DNA from: Castor canadensis
Lineage: Eukaryota; Chordata; Mammalia; Rodentia; Castoridae
DNA length: 64,000 nucleotides
Direction of reading: 5' to 3'
NCBI RefSeq assembly: GCF_047511655.1
Contig: NC_133390.1
Location: forward strand, 134,531,583 to 134,595,582
Shown here: positions 22,618-34,019 of the stretch, in pieces
Layout: the number at the start of each line of letters is the position of its first letter
Position numbering within the stretch: the stretch's first letter is position 1
Position numbers and translations under genes: made by a program
The notes under the pieces: generated by a model
What the model was told of the DNA's origin: nothing
Seen by the model: the letters and a program-made list of their open reading frames with translations, nothing else
Databases searched by the model: none

Positions 22618-25600
22618 TTCTTTTTGTTGCTTTCCTAGTATGATTTTCTTTTTTCTTTATTCATTTATTCATATGTGCATACATTGTTGGGGCCATTTCT
22701 CCCCCCTACCTCCCACCCCCTCCCCCTTCCCCCACCTCCCTCGCTTCTAGGCAGAACCTGTTCTGCCCCTTTCTCCACTTTTGTTGAAGAGAAGACATAA
22801 GCAATAATAAGAAAGACATAGCATTTTTGCTAGTTTGAGATAAGGATAGCTGTATAGAGATATTCCTAGCATTGCTTCCATGCACAAGTGTATTACAACC
22901 CGAATTGATTCATCTCTACCTGACCTTTTACTACTTCCCGGTCACCTTCCCATATTGACCTCTGTCATTTTAAGGTTACTGTCCTCTGCAGTGGGGACAT
23001 CAAGCACTTTCAAGTTTTGGATTTCCTACCTTTCCCTATTTCTCCTGTATGTGTTCTCCCCTTAGAGTGTCACCCAAGTCTAATAATATTACTGCATTTG
23101 TTTTAGATCTAATGTCCACCTATGAGGGAGGACATATGATTTTTGGTTTTCTGAGCCTGGCTAACTTCACTTAAGATGATGTTCTCCAGTTCCATCCATT
23201 CACTTGTGAATGATAAGATTTCAGTCATCTTCACGGCTGAGTAAAATTCTATTGTTTATAAATACCACATTTTCTTAATCCATTCGTCAGTAGTGGGGCA
23301 TCTTGGTTGTTTCCATAACTTGGCTATTGTGAATAGTGCTGCAATAAACATAGGTGTGCAGGTGCCTCCAGAGTGACCAGAATCGCATTCCTTTGGGTAT
23401 ATCCCCAGGAGTAGGATTGCTGGATCATATGGCAGATCTATGTTTGGTTTTTTAAGAAGCCTCCATATTGTTTTCCAGAGTGGTTGTACTAGCTTACATT
23501 CCCACCAACAGTATATGAGGGCTCCTTTTCCCCCACGTCCTTGCCAACATTTGTTGTTGGTGGTGTTTTTGATGATAGCTATTCTAATAGGGGTGAGGTG
23601 GAATCCTAGTGTGGTTTTGATTTGCATTTCCTTTATGGCCAGAGATGGTGAGCATTTTTTCATGTGTTTTTTGGCCATTTGAATTTTTTCTTTTGAGAAA
23701 GTTCTGTTTAGTTTAGTTGCCCATTTCTTTATTGGTTCATTGATTTTGAGGGCGTTTAGCTTTTTGAGCTCCCTGTGTATTCCTGTTATCAGTCCTTTGT
23801 CTGATGAATAGCTGGCAAATATTTTCTTCACTCTGTGGGTAATCTCTTCATTTCTTTTGTTGTGCAGAAGCTTTTTAATTTCACGTGGTCCCATTTATCC
23901 ATATTTTCTCTTAGTTGCTGAGCTGCTGGGGTTGTATTGAAGAACTCCTTGCCTATACCTATTACTTCCAGAGTATTCCCTGCTCTTTCCTATACTAATT
24001 TCAGAGTTTTGGGTCTGATGTTAAGGTCCTTGATCCATTTTGAGTTGATGTTTCTGTTTTCTGCAGGCAGATAACCACTTTCCCCAGCAACATTTGTTGA
24101 AGGGGCTGTCTTTTCTCCATCATATGTTTTTGGCACCTATGTCAAAAATAAGGTGGGCAGAGCTGGGTGGATTCATATCTGGGTCCTCTATTCTGTTCCA
24201 CTGTCTTCATATCTGTTTTTGTGCCAGTACCATGTTGTTTTTATTGCTATTATTACTTTGTAACATAGTTTGAAGTCGGATGTTGTGATACCTCCATCAT
24301 TGCTCTTTTTGGTGAGTATTGCCTTGGCTATTCGCAGTCTCTGTGTTTCCAAATGAACTTTAGGGTAGATTTTTCAATCTTTGTGATGAATGTCATTGGG
24401 ATTTTGATGGGAATTGAATTAAACATGTAGATTGCTTTTAGTAGTATAGCCATTTTTACTATGTTGATTCTACCAATCCATGAGCATGGGAGATCTTTCC
24501 ACCTTCTGTAGTCTTCCTTAATCTCTTTCTTCAGAGGTTTGTAGTTCTCCTTGTAGAGGTCGTTCACATCCTTTGTTAAAGTTACACCTAGGTATTTGAT
24601 TTTTTTTGAGGCTATTGTAAGTGGAATTGTTTCCATATATTCTTTCTCAGTTTGCTCGTTATTGGTGTATAGAAAAGCTAATGATTTTTGTAAGTTGATT
24701 TTGTATCCTGCCATCTTGGTGTAGCTGTTTATGGTATCTAGGAGTTTTGGGGTAGAGTTTTTTGAGTCTTTATGATATAGGATCATGCTGTCTGCAAATA
24801 GGGATATTTTGACAATTTCTTTACCTATTTGCATTCCTTTTATTTCTTCTTCTTGCCTAATATCTCTGGCTAGGAATTCCAGGACTATGTTGAATAGGAG
24901 TGGTGATAGTGGGCACCCTTGTCTCTTTCCTGATTTTAGGGAAAATGGTTTCAGTTTTTCTCTATTAAGTATGATGTTGGCTATGGGTTTGTCATATATA
25001 GCCTTTACAATGTTGAGGTACATTCCTTCTATTCCTAGTTTTCTTAGCGCTTTTATCATGAAGTGGTGTTGGATCTTGTCAAAGGCTTTTTCTTCATCTA
25101 TTGAGATGATCAAGTGGTTTTTGTCTTTGCTTTTATTAATGTGCTGTATTACATTTATAGATTTGCATATGTTGAACCACCCCTTCATCTCTGGGATGAA
25201 GTCGACTTCGTCATAGTGAATCATCTTTCTGATATGTTGTTGGATTTGGTTTGCCATTATTTTATTGAGGATTTTTGCACCAATGTTCATTAAGGAGATT
25301 GACCTATAGTTATCCTTTTTGGAGATATCTTTGTTTGGTTTTGGGATGAGTGTAATATTGGCTTCATAGAATGAGTTAGGCAGTGTCCTTCCTTCTCTAT
25401 TTCATGGAAAAGTTTAAGGAGGTATTAGTTTTTCTTTAAAGGGTCTGATAGAATTCAGCAGAGAATCCATCAGGTCCTGGACTTTTCTTTTTTGGGAGGC
25501 TCTTTATTGCTGCTTCAATTTCATTTTGTGTTATAGATCTGTTCAGGTGGTTAATAGCCTCTTGTTTCAATTTTGGATGGTCATAAGTATCTAGAAATTT

Positions 25601-26025
25601 GTCCATTTCTTCAAGATTTTCAAATTTATTGGAATATAGTTTCTCAAAGTAATCTCTGATGATTCCCTGGATTTCTGTGTTGTTTGTTATTATCTCCCCT
25701 TTTGCATTTCTGATTTTACTGATTTGGGTTTTTTCTCTCCTCATTATAGTCAGATTTGCCAGGGGTCTGTGAGTCTTGTTTATTTTTTCAAAGAACCAGA
25801 TTTTTGTTTCATTGATTCTTTGTATTTTTGTTGCTGTTGTTTCTATTTCATTAATTTCGGCCCTTATTTTTATTGTTTGTCTCTTACTTGTTTTGGGTTT
25901 TGCTTGTTCTTCTTTTTCTAGGAGTTTGAGATGTAACATTAGGTCACTGATTTGAGATCTTTCTGTCCTTTAGTATATGCAGTCATGGCTATAAACTTTC
26001 CTCTTAGGACTCCCTTTGCAGTGTT
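22618..26025 (-). mobile_element. 5'-truncated L1 retrotransposon, antisense, with TSD
   Basis: A 3.4 kb L1 copy in minus orientation. Its 3' end (low coordinates) has a T-rich tail and the C-rich complement of the L1 G-rich 3' UTR tract (about 22700-22745). The ORF2 C-terminus, reverse transcriptase region and part of the upstream linker follow. A perfect 15-base target-site duplication gatgggacaggtttt lies at 22603-22617 and 26026-26040. It is truncated within ORF2, so ORF1 and the 5' UTR are absent. The exact TSD and long frames suggest a fairly recent insertion. Confidence 0.93.
23256..25939 (-). pseudogene. L1 ORF2 (reverse transcriptase) remnant
   Basis: Three minus-strand segments of one ORF2 can be followed, separated by frame breaks. 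The first, 25436-25939, is the linker ending [16 protein letters not shown]. The second, 24328-25290, is the RT core with [21 protein letters not shown] and FADSMILY. The third, 23256-23894, is the C-terminal part with [10 protein letters not shown] and [15 protein letters not shown]. The catalytic FADD motif reads FADS (24787-24798), losing one metal-binding aspartate. There is no endonuclease domain because the element is 5'-truncated. It is a dead copy; the breaks are described and no repair is implied. Confidence 0.9.
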
Positions 26026-26199
26026 GATGGGACAGGTTTTTACTACAGCACCTGATGGAACCTGTGGAATGAAAATCTGCCTTCTTGTGAAACATGTGCT
26101 GAAGAAACAGGTTCACTGAGTTCAGAAAGTGCAAAGACTCAGACTGTCCCAAATTCACAAAAGCAGCTTTCTAGTGAAGTTCATCAAAGCACATGAAAC

Positions 26200-26502
26200 A
26201 GCAGGGTGCAGTGGCTCAAACCTGCTTGGGAAGATGGTTCGAAGCCAGCAGCCTGGGGTGAGGGGAAGTTTATAAGACCCCATCTCAACCAATGGCTAGA
26301 TGCAGTGGTGCATACCTATCATCCCCAGCCACCTGGGGAAGCACAACCTGGCATAAAGGGGGATCTTATCTCAAAAATACCCAACACAAAAAGGGCTGAC
26401 AGAGTGGCTCAAGTGGTAGAGCACCTTTCCAACAAATATGAGGTCCTAAGTCCAGCCCTCATTACTGCTTCCCTCCCACAAAACAAAAACAAACAAAAAA
26501 CC
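26200..26502 (+). repeat. Composite B1-B1-ID SINE, sense
   Basis: Two B1-like heads ('gcagggtgcagtggctcaaa', 'ctagatgcagtggtgcatac') are followed by 'aaaagggctgacagagtggc', an ID-like tRNA-derived unit with an A/C-rich tail. This B1+ID arrangement is a useful lineage marker for non-murid rodents. Confidence 0.85.
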
Positions 26503-28274
26503 ATGGAAAGCAGAGAGCCAGGAGTTAGTCAAAATAGTTCCTATTTTGCATGAGACTGCAAAAATTATGTTATGTATCACTAACTAAATTACTTTAAACT
26601 CACTAGTTTTCAGCTGCTCAGAAGTAAAGTTATCTTCATTAAGGGTTGGAGACTTTTACCTATGATGAAATATATCCTTTTTTTGTAGCAAATATAAGAA
26701 ATACAGAGGACATTAAAAATTATTTGCTATGCTTCAAGCCAGAGATAATTTATGTGTGTGTTTATTCAATTACATGCATTTTTTTCTAAGTCAGATGAAT
26801 CTATTTCCAGTTTGTATCAATCATAATCTATTCAATATGCTTATGCCAATATGTTCAGCTTTCTAATTTTCAAAAAAGATTAAAGTGAGCAATAAATATG
26901 TGCAGTTAATGACAGATATTTTTCATTGCTGAATTTCTCACATTTAATATGCTTGAAGTATATATTACAATGTACTTTTGTAAAGTAACATCAAAATATA
27001 TAGCTCCCATTTCTCCTAGCTAAAGAAGTTATGTTTCCTGCACATGTTTCACTTTTAAGCTTCTCCTCCTGCATACATTTGAGCTCTGAACTAGTCCAAC
27101 AGGAACTGTTTTCCAGGAGTCAAAGCACATTTGACATTTTTCAAGTAACACTTTTGAATTTCTTGGCTCTCTTGTAAGCACTGTCTTCAAGGACAACATT
27201 TTTGACCCTTCCTTTCAAATATCCATTATGTTTTTAATTAAAATACAATCTCCTGCAAAGAATTAATATGTAAAAAATAAAAGGGGAGTGTAACACAGCA
27301 TAAATGCATCTTGACAAAATATTCTAGAAGCTTCTATTTGGCTAACAGAGCTAGCTCTGTGCTTTTAAAATTTTGTCATTCTTAATTCAAGGATACCAAT
27401 ACAATTTATCTTCACCAATCTCTTCCTTAAACTTAGTATATCCTTTCCTTCTAAAGAAAAGAAAAGCAAATACCAACACCAGTGTTAGCAGGGTGAAGAC
27501 TGTCACCAATGAAAGTCACAGATATTTTATACCACAATCCGGTTGTTGTGATCTCTCAAAATATTTTTTATGTTGACCACCACTTTAAAATGATGATTTT
27601 TAAGTCATGCACTCACAGGACTGTGATTTAAGACATCCATAGAAGAACATTCTTTGATGCCACAATCTTGTTTGTTCTTGACAATTTGATAACTTATCAT
27701 TGTGATGGCTTCCTTTGGAATTCTGTATATTTTATCATGTGCTTATTTAAAATATTATTCTGAAAAGGGGTCCACAGGCTTCACTCAATGGCACAGATGC
27801 TTGCTCACTTCTTGCTCACTACCTATTGGTCTAAGCAGAGATCACCATCCCCAGCCACATAAATGTGTGAGACAGGAGCATTGGTCAGCAGGCTGGGCAT
27901 CTAGGGGCTTCCTCTTAGTTTCTTTTCTCAGAATAAGTCTCTTCTGGAGACAGAATGCATCAGGATGTCAGAATGAGATGACAAAGATAGTAGCTCTTGA
28001 ATTTACCAGACATACAATCCTCTCTAGTCCCACTATGGACCACACTGGAGAGCCAGCCCCAGGCAGGTCACCAGGCATCTGTGAGCTTCCTTTGGCTTCT
28101 GTAGAAATCCACTGAGGCAGTCGATGGGAAGTGCTGCTGAAGGTGGATAGTTACTGGTCTCCTTTCCTGCTTCATACCATAAAACTCCAAACAACAGGAA
28201 AAGGCTCAGAGATGGACTTGGTAGTGTCCATGTTCTACTATTCCAGTTCTAATTCTTTATTAATTAGGAAATAT
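26503..28274. other. Intergenic, repeat-poor
   Basis: No gene is seen. About 26560-27300 is strongly AT-rich and repeat-free, with 'caatcataatctattcaata' and similar homeodomain-like text. It could be regulatory, which is untested here. The 137-residue ORF at 27702-28115 has no recognisable domain. Confidence 0.45.
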
Positions 28275-30165
28275 ATTGTCTTCTTTTTGTATAATTCACC
28301 CATTTATAATGTATAATTTAATGACTTGCAGTGTATCTACAGTCGTAAAACCACCATCACAATCAGTTAAACCTATTTTCATTACCTAGCAAAGAAACTC
28401 ATACCCATCAGCAATCATTCCTCAATTCCCCCATACTCTCAGTTCTAAGGTAGACAATAATCTAATGTCCGTTTTTTCAGATTGGTCTATTCTGGGCGTT
28501 TTATGAACAACTGAATCATTTGTGACTTCTTTTACTTTGCAGATTGTTTTCAAGGTTTATCCATGTCATGCATGAATCGGACTCCACGCTTTTTTCATTG
28601 CCAAACATTCCAGTGTATGGACAGAGCACAAAATATCCATCCATTCATCATTCGGTGGATACTTGGGCTTTTCTACTGTTTTGCTACTAAAAATAATGCA
28701 GTTATGAACATTTGTGTGTGAGTTTTTATGTAAAACTATATTTTATTTTCCCTTGAGTATTTACCTAGAAATAGAATAGCCAGATCATGTGTAACTGTTA
28801 ACACCTCAAGGAACAGCCAAACTACTTTCTTTTTTAAATTTTATTTTTATTTTTATTGTTGTTGTACTGAGAGTACATTATGACATTAACAAAAGTTCTT
28901 ATAATATCATACCTGAATTCACCTTTGTCCTCTCCTATCCCACATTCCTGGAATAGTTTTAACAGGTCTCATTTTTCAATTTTCAGGCATGAATACATAA
29001 TATTTTCACCACATTCACCCTTCTACACCCTTTCCTTAGATCCTCTCCCCTCCTAGTAGTACCAACCCCAGACAAGACCTGTTTTACCTTCCTGTTCTCC
29101 ATTTTTGAAAAAAAAAAGGTCCTTTTTGTTTATTTGTTTGCTTAAAGTAGCTAGCTATCAGGGTGTTTCATTGTGGCATTTCCATATACATATGTATTAG
29201 AACCCAGTTGGTTCATTTTTTTTCCCCTTCTACGGTAATCTTCTTCTGGAGATAGCAGGTTTAAAAATTCTATATTCATTCTTGTATATTCACCTCCTTA
29301 ACTTCCTTCTTTTGCTCTCCCCCTCTCGTATGTGACCTCCCCTTAGCATGACCTGTTTTTCATAACGTTGTTTGTATTTTTATTGGCCCTATATGCCACA
29401 TATGAGAGAAAATGTGGCTTTTGGCCTTCTGAACCTGGCTAACTTCACTTAAAATGATGTTCTCCAGTTCCATCCCTGTTCTTGCAAACTACAAAATTTC
29501 ATTCTTCTTTATGACTGTATAAAATTCATCAAACTATTTTCCAGGGCAGTTGCACTACTATACATCTCCACTGGCACTGGACGAGGGTTCTGATCTCTCA
29601 GCATCCCTACCAACACGTACTACCTATCTCCTTTATTACAGCTGCTCTGGTGGTGTGAAGTAGTATCCCATTGTGGTTTTGATTTTCACTTCTCTGTTAA
29701 GTATCTTTCCATGTGCTCACTGGCCTTCCATGTACATTCTTAGAGGATCTTTTTAAATCCTTTGCCCTAGTTCTAATTGGGTTAGCTATCTTCTTATTGC
29801 TTTTGAAAGTTATTTTTATATTCTAGATTCAACTTCCTTGTCAGTTACATGATTTGCAAATATTTACTCTAATTCTCCTATTCTATGGTATCTATGTATT
29901 TTCCTTGAAGCACAAGAGTTTTTAAGTTCAGGGATGTCCAGTTTGTGTTTTCTTTTGTTGCTTGTGCTTTTTGATGTCATAAGTCAAGAAATCATTGCCT
30001 CATGAAATACAATTGATTTTTGTATATTGACCATATTTCTTTGCAACACCTGAAATCCCTCGGTAGCTTCTCATAGCTTCTCCAGTACAATATTAAATAG
30101 AAGTGGCAAGAGCAGACATCCTTGTTTGGTTTATGATTTTAGGGGAAAAGATTTCAGCGTCCCAC
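28275..30165 (-). repeat. Old L1M antisense, interrupted by a younger L1
   Basis: The old L1 ORF2/3' region is antisense, with 'atttacctagaaatagaata', then after the interruption 'aaactattttccagggcagt' and 'gtggttttgattttcacttc'. It ends near 'ttgtttggtttatgatttta'. The two halves join cleanly when the insertion is set aside. Confidence 0.8.
28829..29529 (-). mobile_element. 5'-truncated L1 3' end nested in L1M, antisense
   Basis: T-rich tail, L1 3' UTR ('gtacattatgacattaacaa') and the very end of ORF2 ('cctggctaacttcacttaaa', 'tctccagttccatcc'). It is flanked by caaactacttt (28818-28828) and caaactatttt (29530-29540), a target-site duplication with one mismatch. Confidence 0.8.
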
Positions 30166-31349
30166 CGCTAATTAGCTATCTGTGTTTTATAAAAGCAACA
30201 CATTTTCTTTTACAAAGTATGGGCCCCTAAAAAATTGCCTGTTTTGATCTTGTTTCTTGAAGAAAGTCTGGGGAAAGCCAAATTTTAGCAAAATACTTGC
30301 TTTTCTATGTAGGCATGCTGTTATTTTAACTAATACTTGCTCAACCAGCATTTAGTTTTCCGCCCTTAGATTTCTGTATTGCTGCATAGCCACAGACACT
30401 TCATTTTCATATTTGTATTTTAGTAGTTATGGTTTGTAATATGGTGAAGGTATGGATGGGGTTTTCACAATGTCCTTGAGGCCCCTTCTGCCTCTGGACT
30501 CCTCTTCATGTCTGTTTTAACATGTTCACATGTTTACTTTCCGTACAAAGGATTGAAGTCTCTCCACTGCCCACATAGTTGATATAGCTTCTTCCATAGA
30601 GATTAAACTGAAACTCCCAACTAAAAAAGCCAGACTTCCTGGGTGGGTATGAGTGAGCACAGAAGCTTTGCATAAAGTTTTTCATCAGTAGTACCGTCTG
30701 TCTGTTATTTGTTGACACTGACTAGCCATTGTGTTTCAAGAAACCGTAAGTATGCATTGTCTGTGGAATTTTTACAAGCTTATACATTGGATATTTTTAT
30801 CTTTGAGTTTTTTTTTTTTTTTTGCAGAGAGGAGCATGAGTGTGCGAGGATGAGGGGAGGTGATGGAGAATACATAAATTTAAGAAATTAGCCAAATTAG
30901 CTGGTATGTGTCAAAATCAAGGCTCAGATGTCCTTCTCCATGTTGTTCTTTCATCCTAACATGGGCCGGTCAATCTTAGTTTCACTAAGTACTAGCCCTG
31001 TGACTTTGGGAAGTAACTTATTCTCTTTAGCTTTCAGCTTTCACTCCTGGGATATGAGGAAATTAATAATGGGTGCCTCCAGAGCAAACTGGGAGCCTAA
31101 GTCAGGGCATACTTCCCTGGATATCTTCAATTTTTTCCTTATACTTCATTTGGTTCTCGAGGTTTTGTTTTTTCTTTTCCTACACTTGCTCATTGTATAA
31201 TTGGCAAAAATGCTTGGCTAAAATTAATCCAATAGACATTCAGTGAGTTTATGGTGGGGACTAGGAACCATGACAGGACACTGAAAGCAGTCAGAGGCTG
31301 AATTCAAATTCTAGGAAAGTGTGCTTCGTTTTAGCTAAAATTTGTTAAT
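30166..31349. other. Intergenic, no gene seen
   Basis: Unique sequence with a T-run near 30809-30823. No gene is recognised. Confidence 0.6.
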
Positions 31350-31565
31350 AGTTACTATGGTTCAATCATTCTAAATACTTTGCAGGCATAACTCATTTAG
31401 TTCTCATAATAACTCTTTGAAGAGGGGGCTATCATAATTCCCATCATACAGTTGAGGAAACTGAGGTACCGACAAGCCTGGTTTCTTGGTGAAGCTTATA
31501 ATTAGAAAAAAAAAAAACTCTTAAATGGTGGAACTGGGACTCAAATACAGCCAACATGGTTCCAA
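31350..31565 (-). repeat. MIR SINE remnant, antisense
   Basis: 'acagttgaggaaactgaggt' and 'tggtggaactgggactcaaa' are the antisense MIR core, with an A-run inserted at 31506-31518. Confidence 0.75.
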
Positions 31566-31803
31566 AGCCTTCACTCTTAATAATGTTTGAGGCTCTGAGG
31601 TCCTCCATCCTTGACTTTGCAGGCTAACATGAGAAAATCACCCTGCAGGGGGTACAAAGAAATATCCATGAACAGATGCTCAAATAATTCCTGGATACTG
31701 TCTGCACAAGGCATGCTGTTAAGTGAGTGAGGATATACGGATATATTAAGAACTATGCCTCACTCTCAAAACCCAGAGTGTGACTGTAGTAAAGAGTGTG
31801 GTG

Positions 31804-32516
31804 AAAAAAGTAGTCTACATGTTTAATGCAATTCCCACCAAAATCCCAATGACATTCGTTAAAGAGATCGAAAAATCTACCGTGAAATTTATATGGAAAC
31901 ACAAGAGGCCACGAATAGCCAAGGCAATACTCAGTCAAAAGAACAATGCAGGAGGTATCACAATACCTGACTTCAAACTATATTACAAAGCAACAACAAT
32001 AAAAACAGCATGGTACTGGCACAAAAACAGACATGAAGACCAGTGGAACAGAATAGAGGACCCAGATATGAAGCCACACAACTATGACCAACTTGCCTTT
32101 GACAAAGGAGCTAAAAATATACGATGAAGAAAAGACAGCCTCTTCAACAAAAACTGCTGGGAAAACTGGTTAGCAGTCTGCAAAAAAACTGAAACTAGAT
32201 CCATGTATATCACCCTATACCAAGATCAACTCAAAATGGATCAAGGATCTTAATATCAGACCACAAACTCTAAAGACCCCAAACTCTTTCCTACAGGAAA
32301 GAGTAGGAAATACTCTGGAATTAGTAGGTATAGGTAAGAACTTTCTCAATGGAACCCCAGCAGCACAGCAACTAAGAGATAGCATAGATAAATGGGACTT
32401 CATAAAACTAAAAAGCTTCTGCTCAACAAAAGAAATTGTCTCTAAACTGAAGAGAACACCCACAGAGTGGGAGAAAATATTTGCCAGCTACACATTAGAC
32501 AAAGGACTGATAACCA

Positions 32517-32566
<50 letters not shown>

Positions 32567-33230
32567 GGAACTTAAAAAACTAAATTCTCCCAAAATTAAT
32601 GAACCAATAAAGAAATGGGCAAGTGAACTAAATAGAACTTTCTCAAAAGAAGAAATTCAAATGGCCAAAAAACACATGAAAAAATGCTCACCATCTCTAG
32701 CAATAAAGGAAATGCAAATTAAAACCACACTAAGATTCCACCTCACCCCTGTTAGAATAGCCATCATTAGCAACACCACTAACAACAGGTGTTGGCGACG
32801 ATGCGGGGAAAAAGGAACCCTCTTACACTGCTGGTGGGAATGTAAACTAGTACAACCACTCTGGAAAAAAATTTGGAGGCTACTTAAAAAGCTAAACATT
32901 GATCTACCATATGATCTAGCAATACCACTCTTGGGGATATACCCAAAAGACTGTGACACAGGTTACTCCAGAGGCACCTGCACACCCATGTTTATTGCAG
33001 CACTATTCACAATAGCCAAGTTATGGAAACAGCCAAGATGCCCGACTACTGATGAATGGATTAAGAAAATGTGGTATTTATACACAATGGAATTTTATGC
33101 AGCCATGAAGAAGAACAAAATGTTATCATTCGCCGGTAAATGGATGGAATTGGAGAACATCATTCTGAGTGAGGTTAGCCTAGCCCAAAAGACCAAAAAT
33201 CATATGTTCTCCCTCATATGCAGACATTAG
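31804..33230 (+). pseudogene. L1 ORF2 C-terminal fragment
   Basis: The first part (to 32127) reads [15 protein letters not shown] and later [14 protein letters not shown]. After frame breaks and the AT expansion, 32661-33230 reads [34 protein letters not shown] and [20 protein letters not shown] and ends at a normal ORF2 stop. It holds only the region after the reverse transcriptase core plus the cysteine-containing C-terminus, so it cannot be functional. Confidence 0.9.
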
Positions 33231-33769
33231 ATGAAGGGCAAACACAACAATGGGATTGGACTTTGATCACAAGATAAAAGCGAGAGCACACAAGGGAGGT
33301 ATGAGGATAGGTAAGATAAAACTAGACAGCATTTGTTGCCCTCAATGCAGAGAAACTAAAACAGATACTTTAAAGCAACTGAGGCCAATAGGAGAAGGGG
33401 ACCAGGAACTAGAGAAAAGGTGAGATCAAGAAGAATTAACCTAGAAGGTAACACACATGCACGGGAAATCAATGTGAGTCAACTCCCTGTATAGCTATCC
33501 TTATCTCAACTAGCAAAAACCCTTGGTCCTTCCTATTATTGCTTATACTCTCTCTACAACAAAATTAAAGATAAGGGCAAAATAGTTTCTGCTGGGTATT
33601 GTGGGGGTTGGGGGAGAGGGAAAGGGTGGTAAGACAGGGGGTAAGGAGGGGGGGAGAAATGACCCAAACATTGTATGCACATATAAATTAAAAAAAAAGA
33701 AAAAAAAAGTAAAAACAGTAAAAAAAAAAAAAAGAAAATATATTTCCAAAGAGCAAAGTTAAAAAAAAA
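31804..33769 (+). mobile_element. 5'-truncated L1, sense, with TSD
   Basis: It starts inside ORF2 ('gtctacatgtttaatgcaat'), continues to a stop near 33228, then has a 3' UTR with a G-rich tract (33601-33657) and more than one A-run. Target-site copies aaagagtgtggtg lie at 31791-31803 and 33770-33782. An (AT)n run of about 44 bases (32519-32562) has expanded inside ORF2. The extra segment between the A-runs could be 3'-transduced DNA. Confidence 0.9.
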
Positions 33770-33783
33770 AAAGAGTGTGGTGT

Positions 33784-34016
33784 ACAATACTAGTCAACTC
33801 CCTGTATAGCTATCCTTATTTCAACTACCAAAAACCCTGTTCCTTCCTACTATTGCTTATACTCTTTCTTCAACAAAATTAGACATAAGGGCAAAATAGT
33901 TTCTGCCTGGAAGAGAGGGGGTGGGGAGAGAGAGAGAGGGTGAGGTGGTTAAGAGAGGGAGTGGGGGGAAGGGGGAAGAAATGATCCAAACATTGTATGC
34001 ACATATAAATAAAAAA
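33784..34016 (+). mobile_element. Second, very short L1 3' UTR copy
   Basis: It repeats the 3' UTR text of the preceding L1 ('gtcaactccctgtatagcta', 'gggcaaaatagtttctgcc', G-rich tract, 'cattgtatgcacatataaat') at roughly 90 percent identity by eye, ending in an A-run. It is followed by aaagagtgatggtg (34017-34030), a near copy of the target site seen on the left of both L1s. Confidence 0.85.
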
Positions 34017-34019
34017 AAA

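Noticed and set aside
24785-25216. 143-residue plus ORF
   Set aside because: It is the reverse strand of the L1 reverse transcriptase region.
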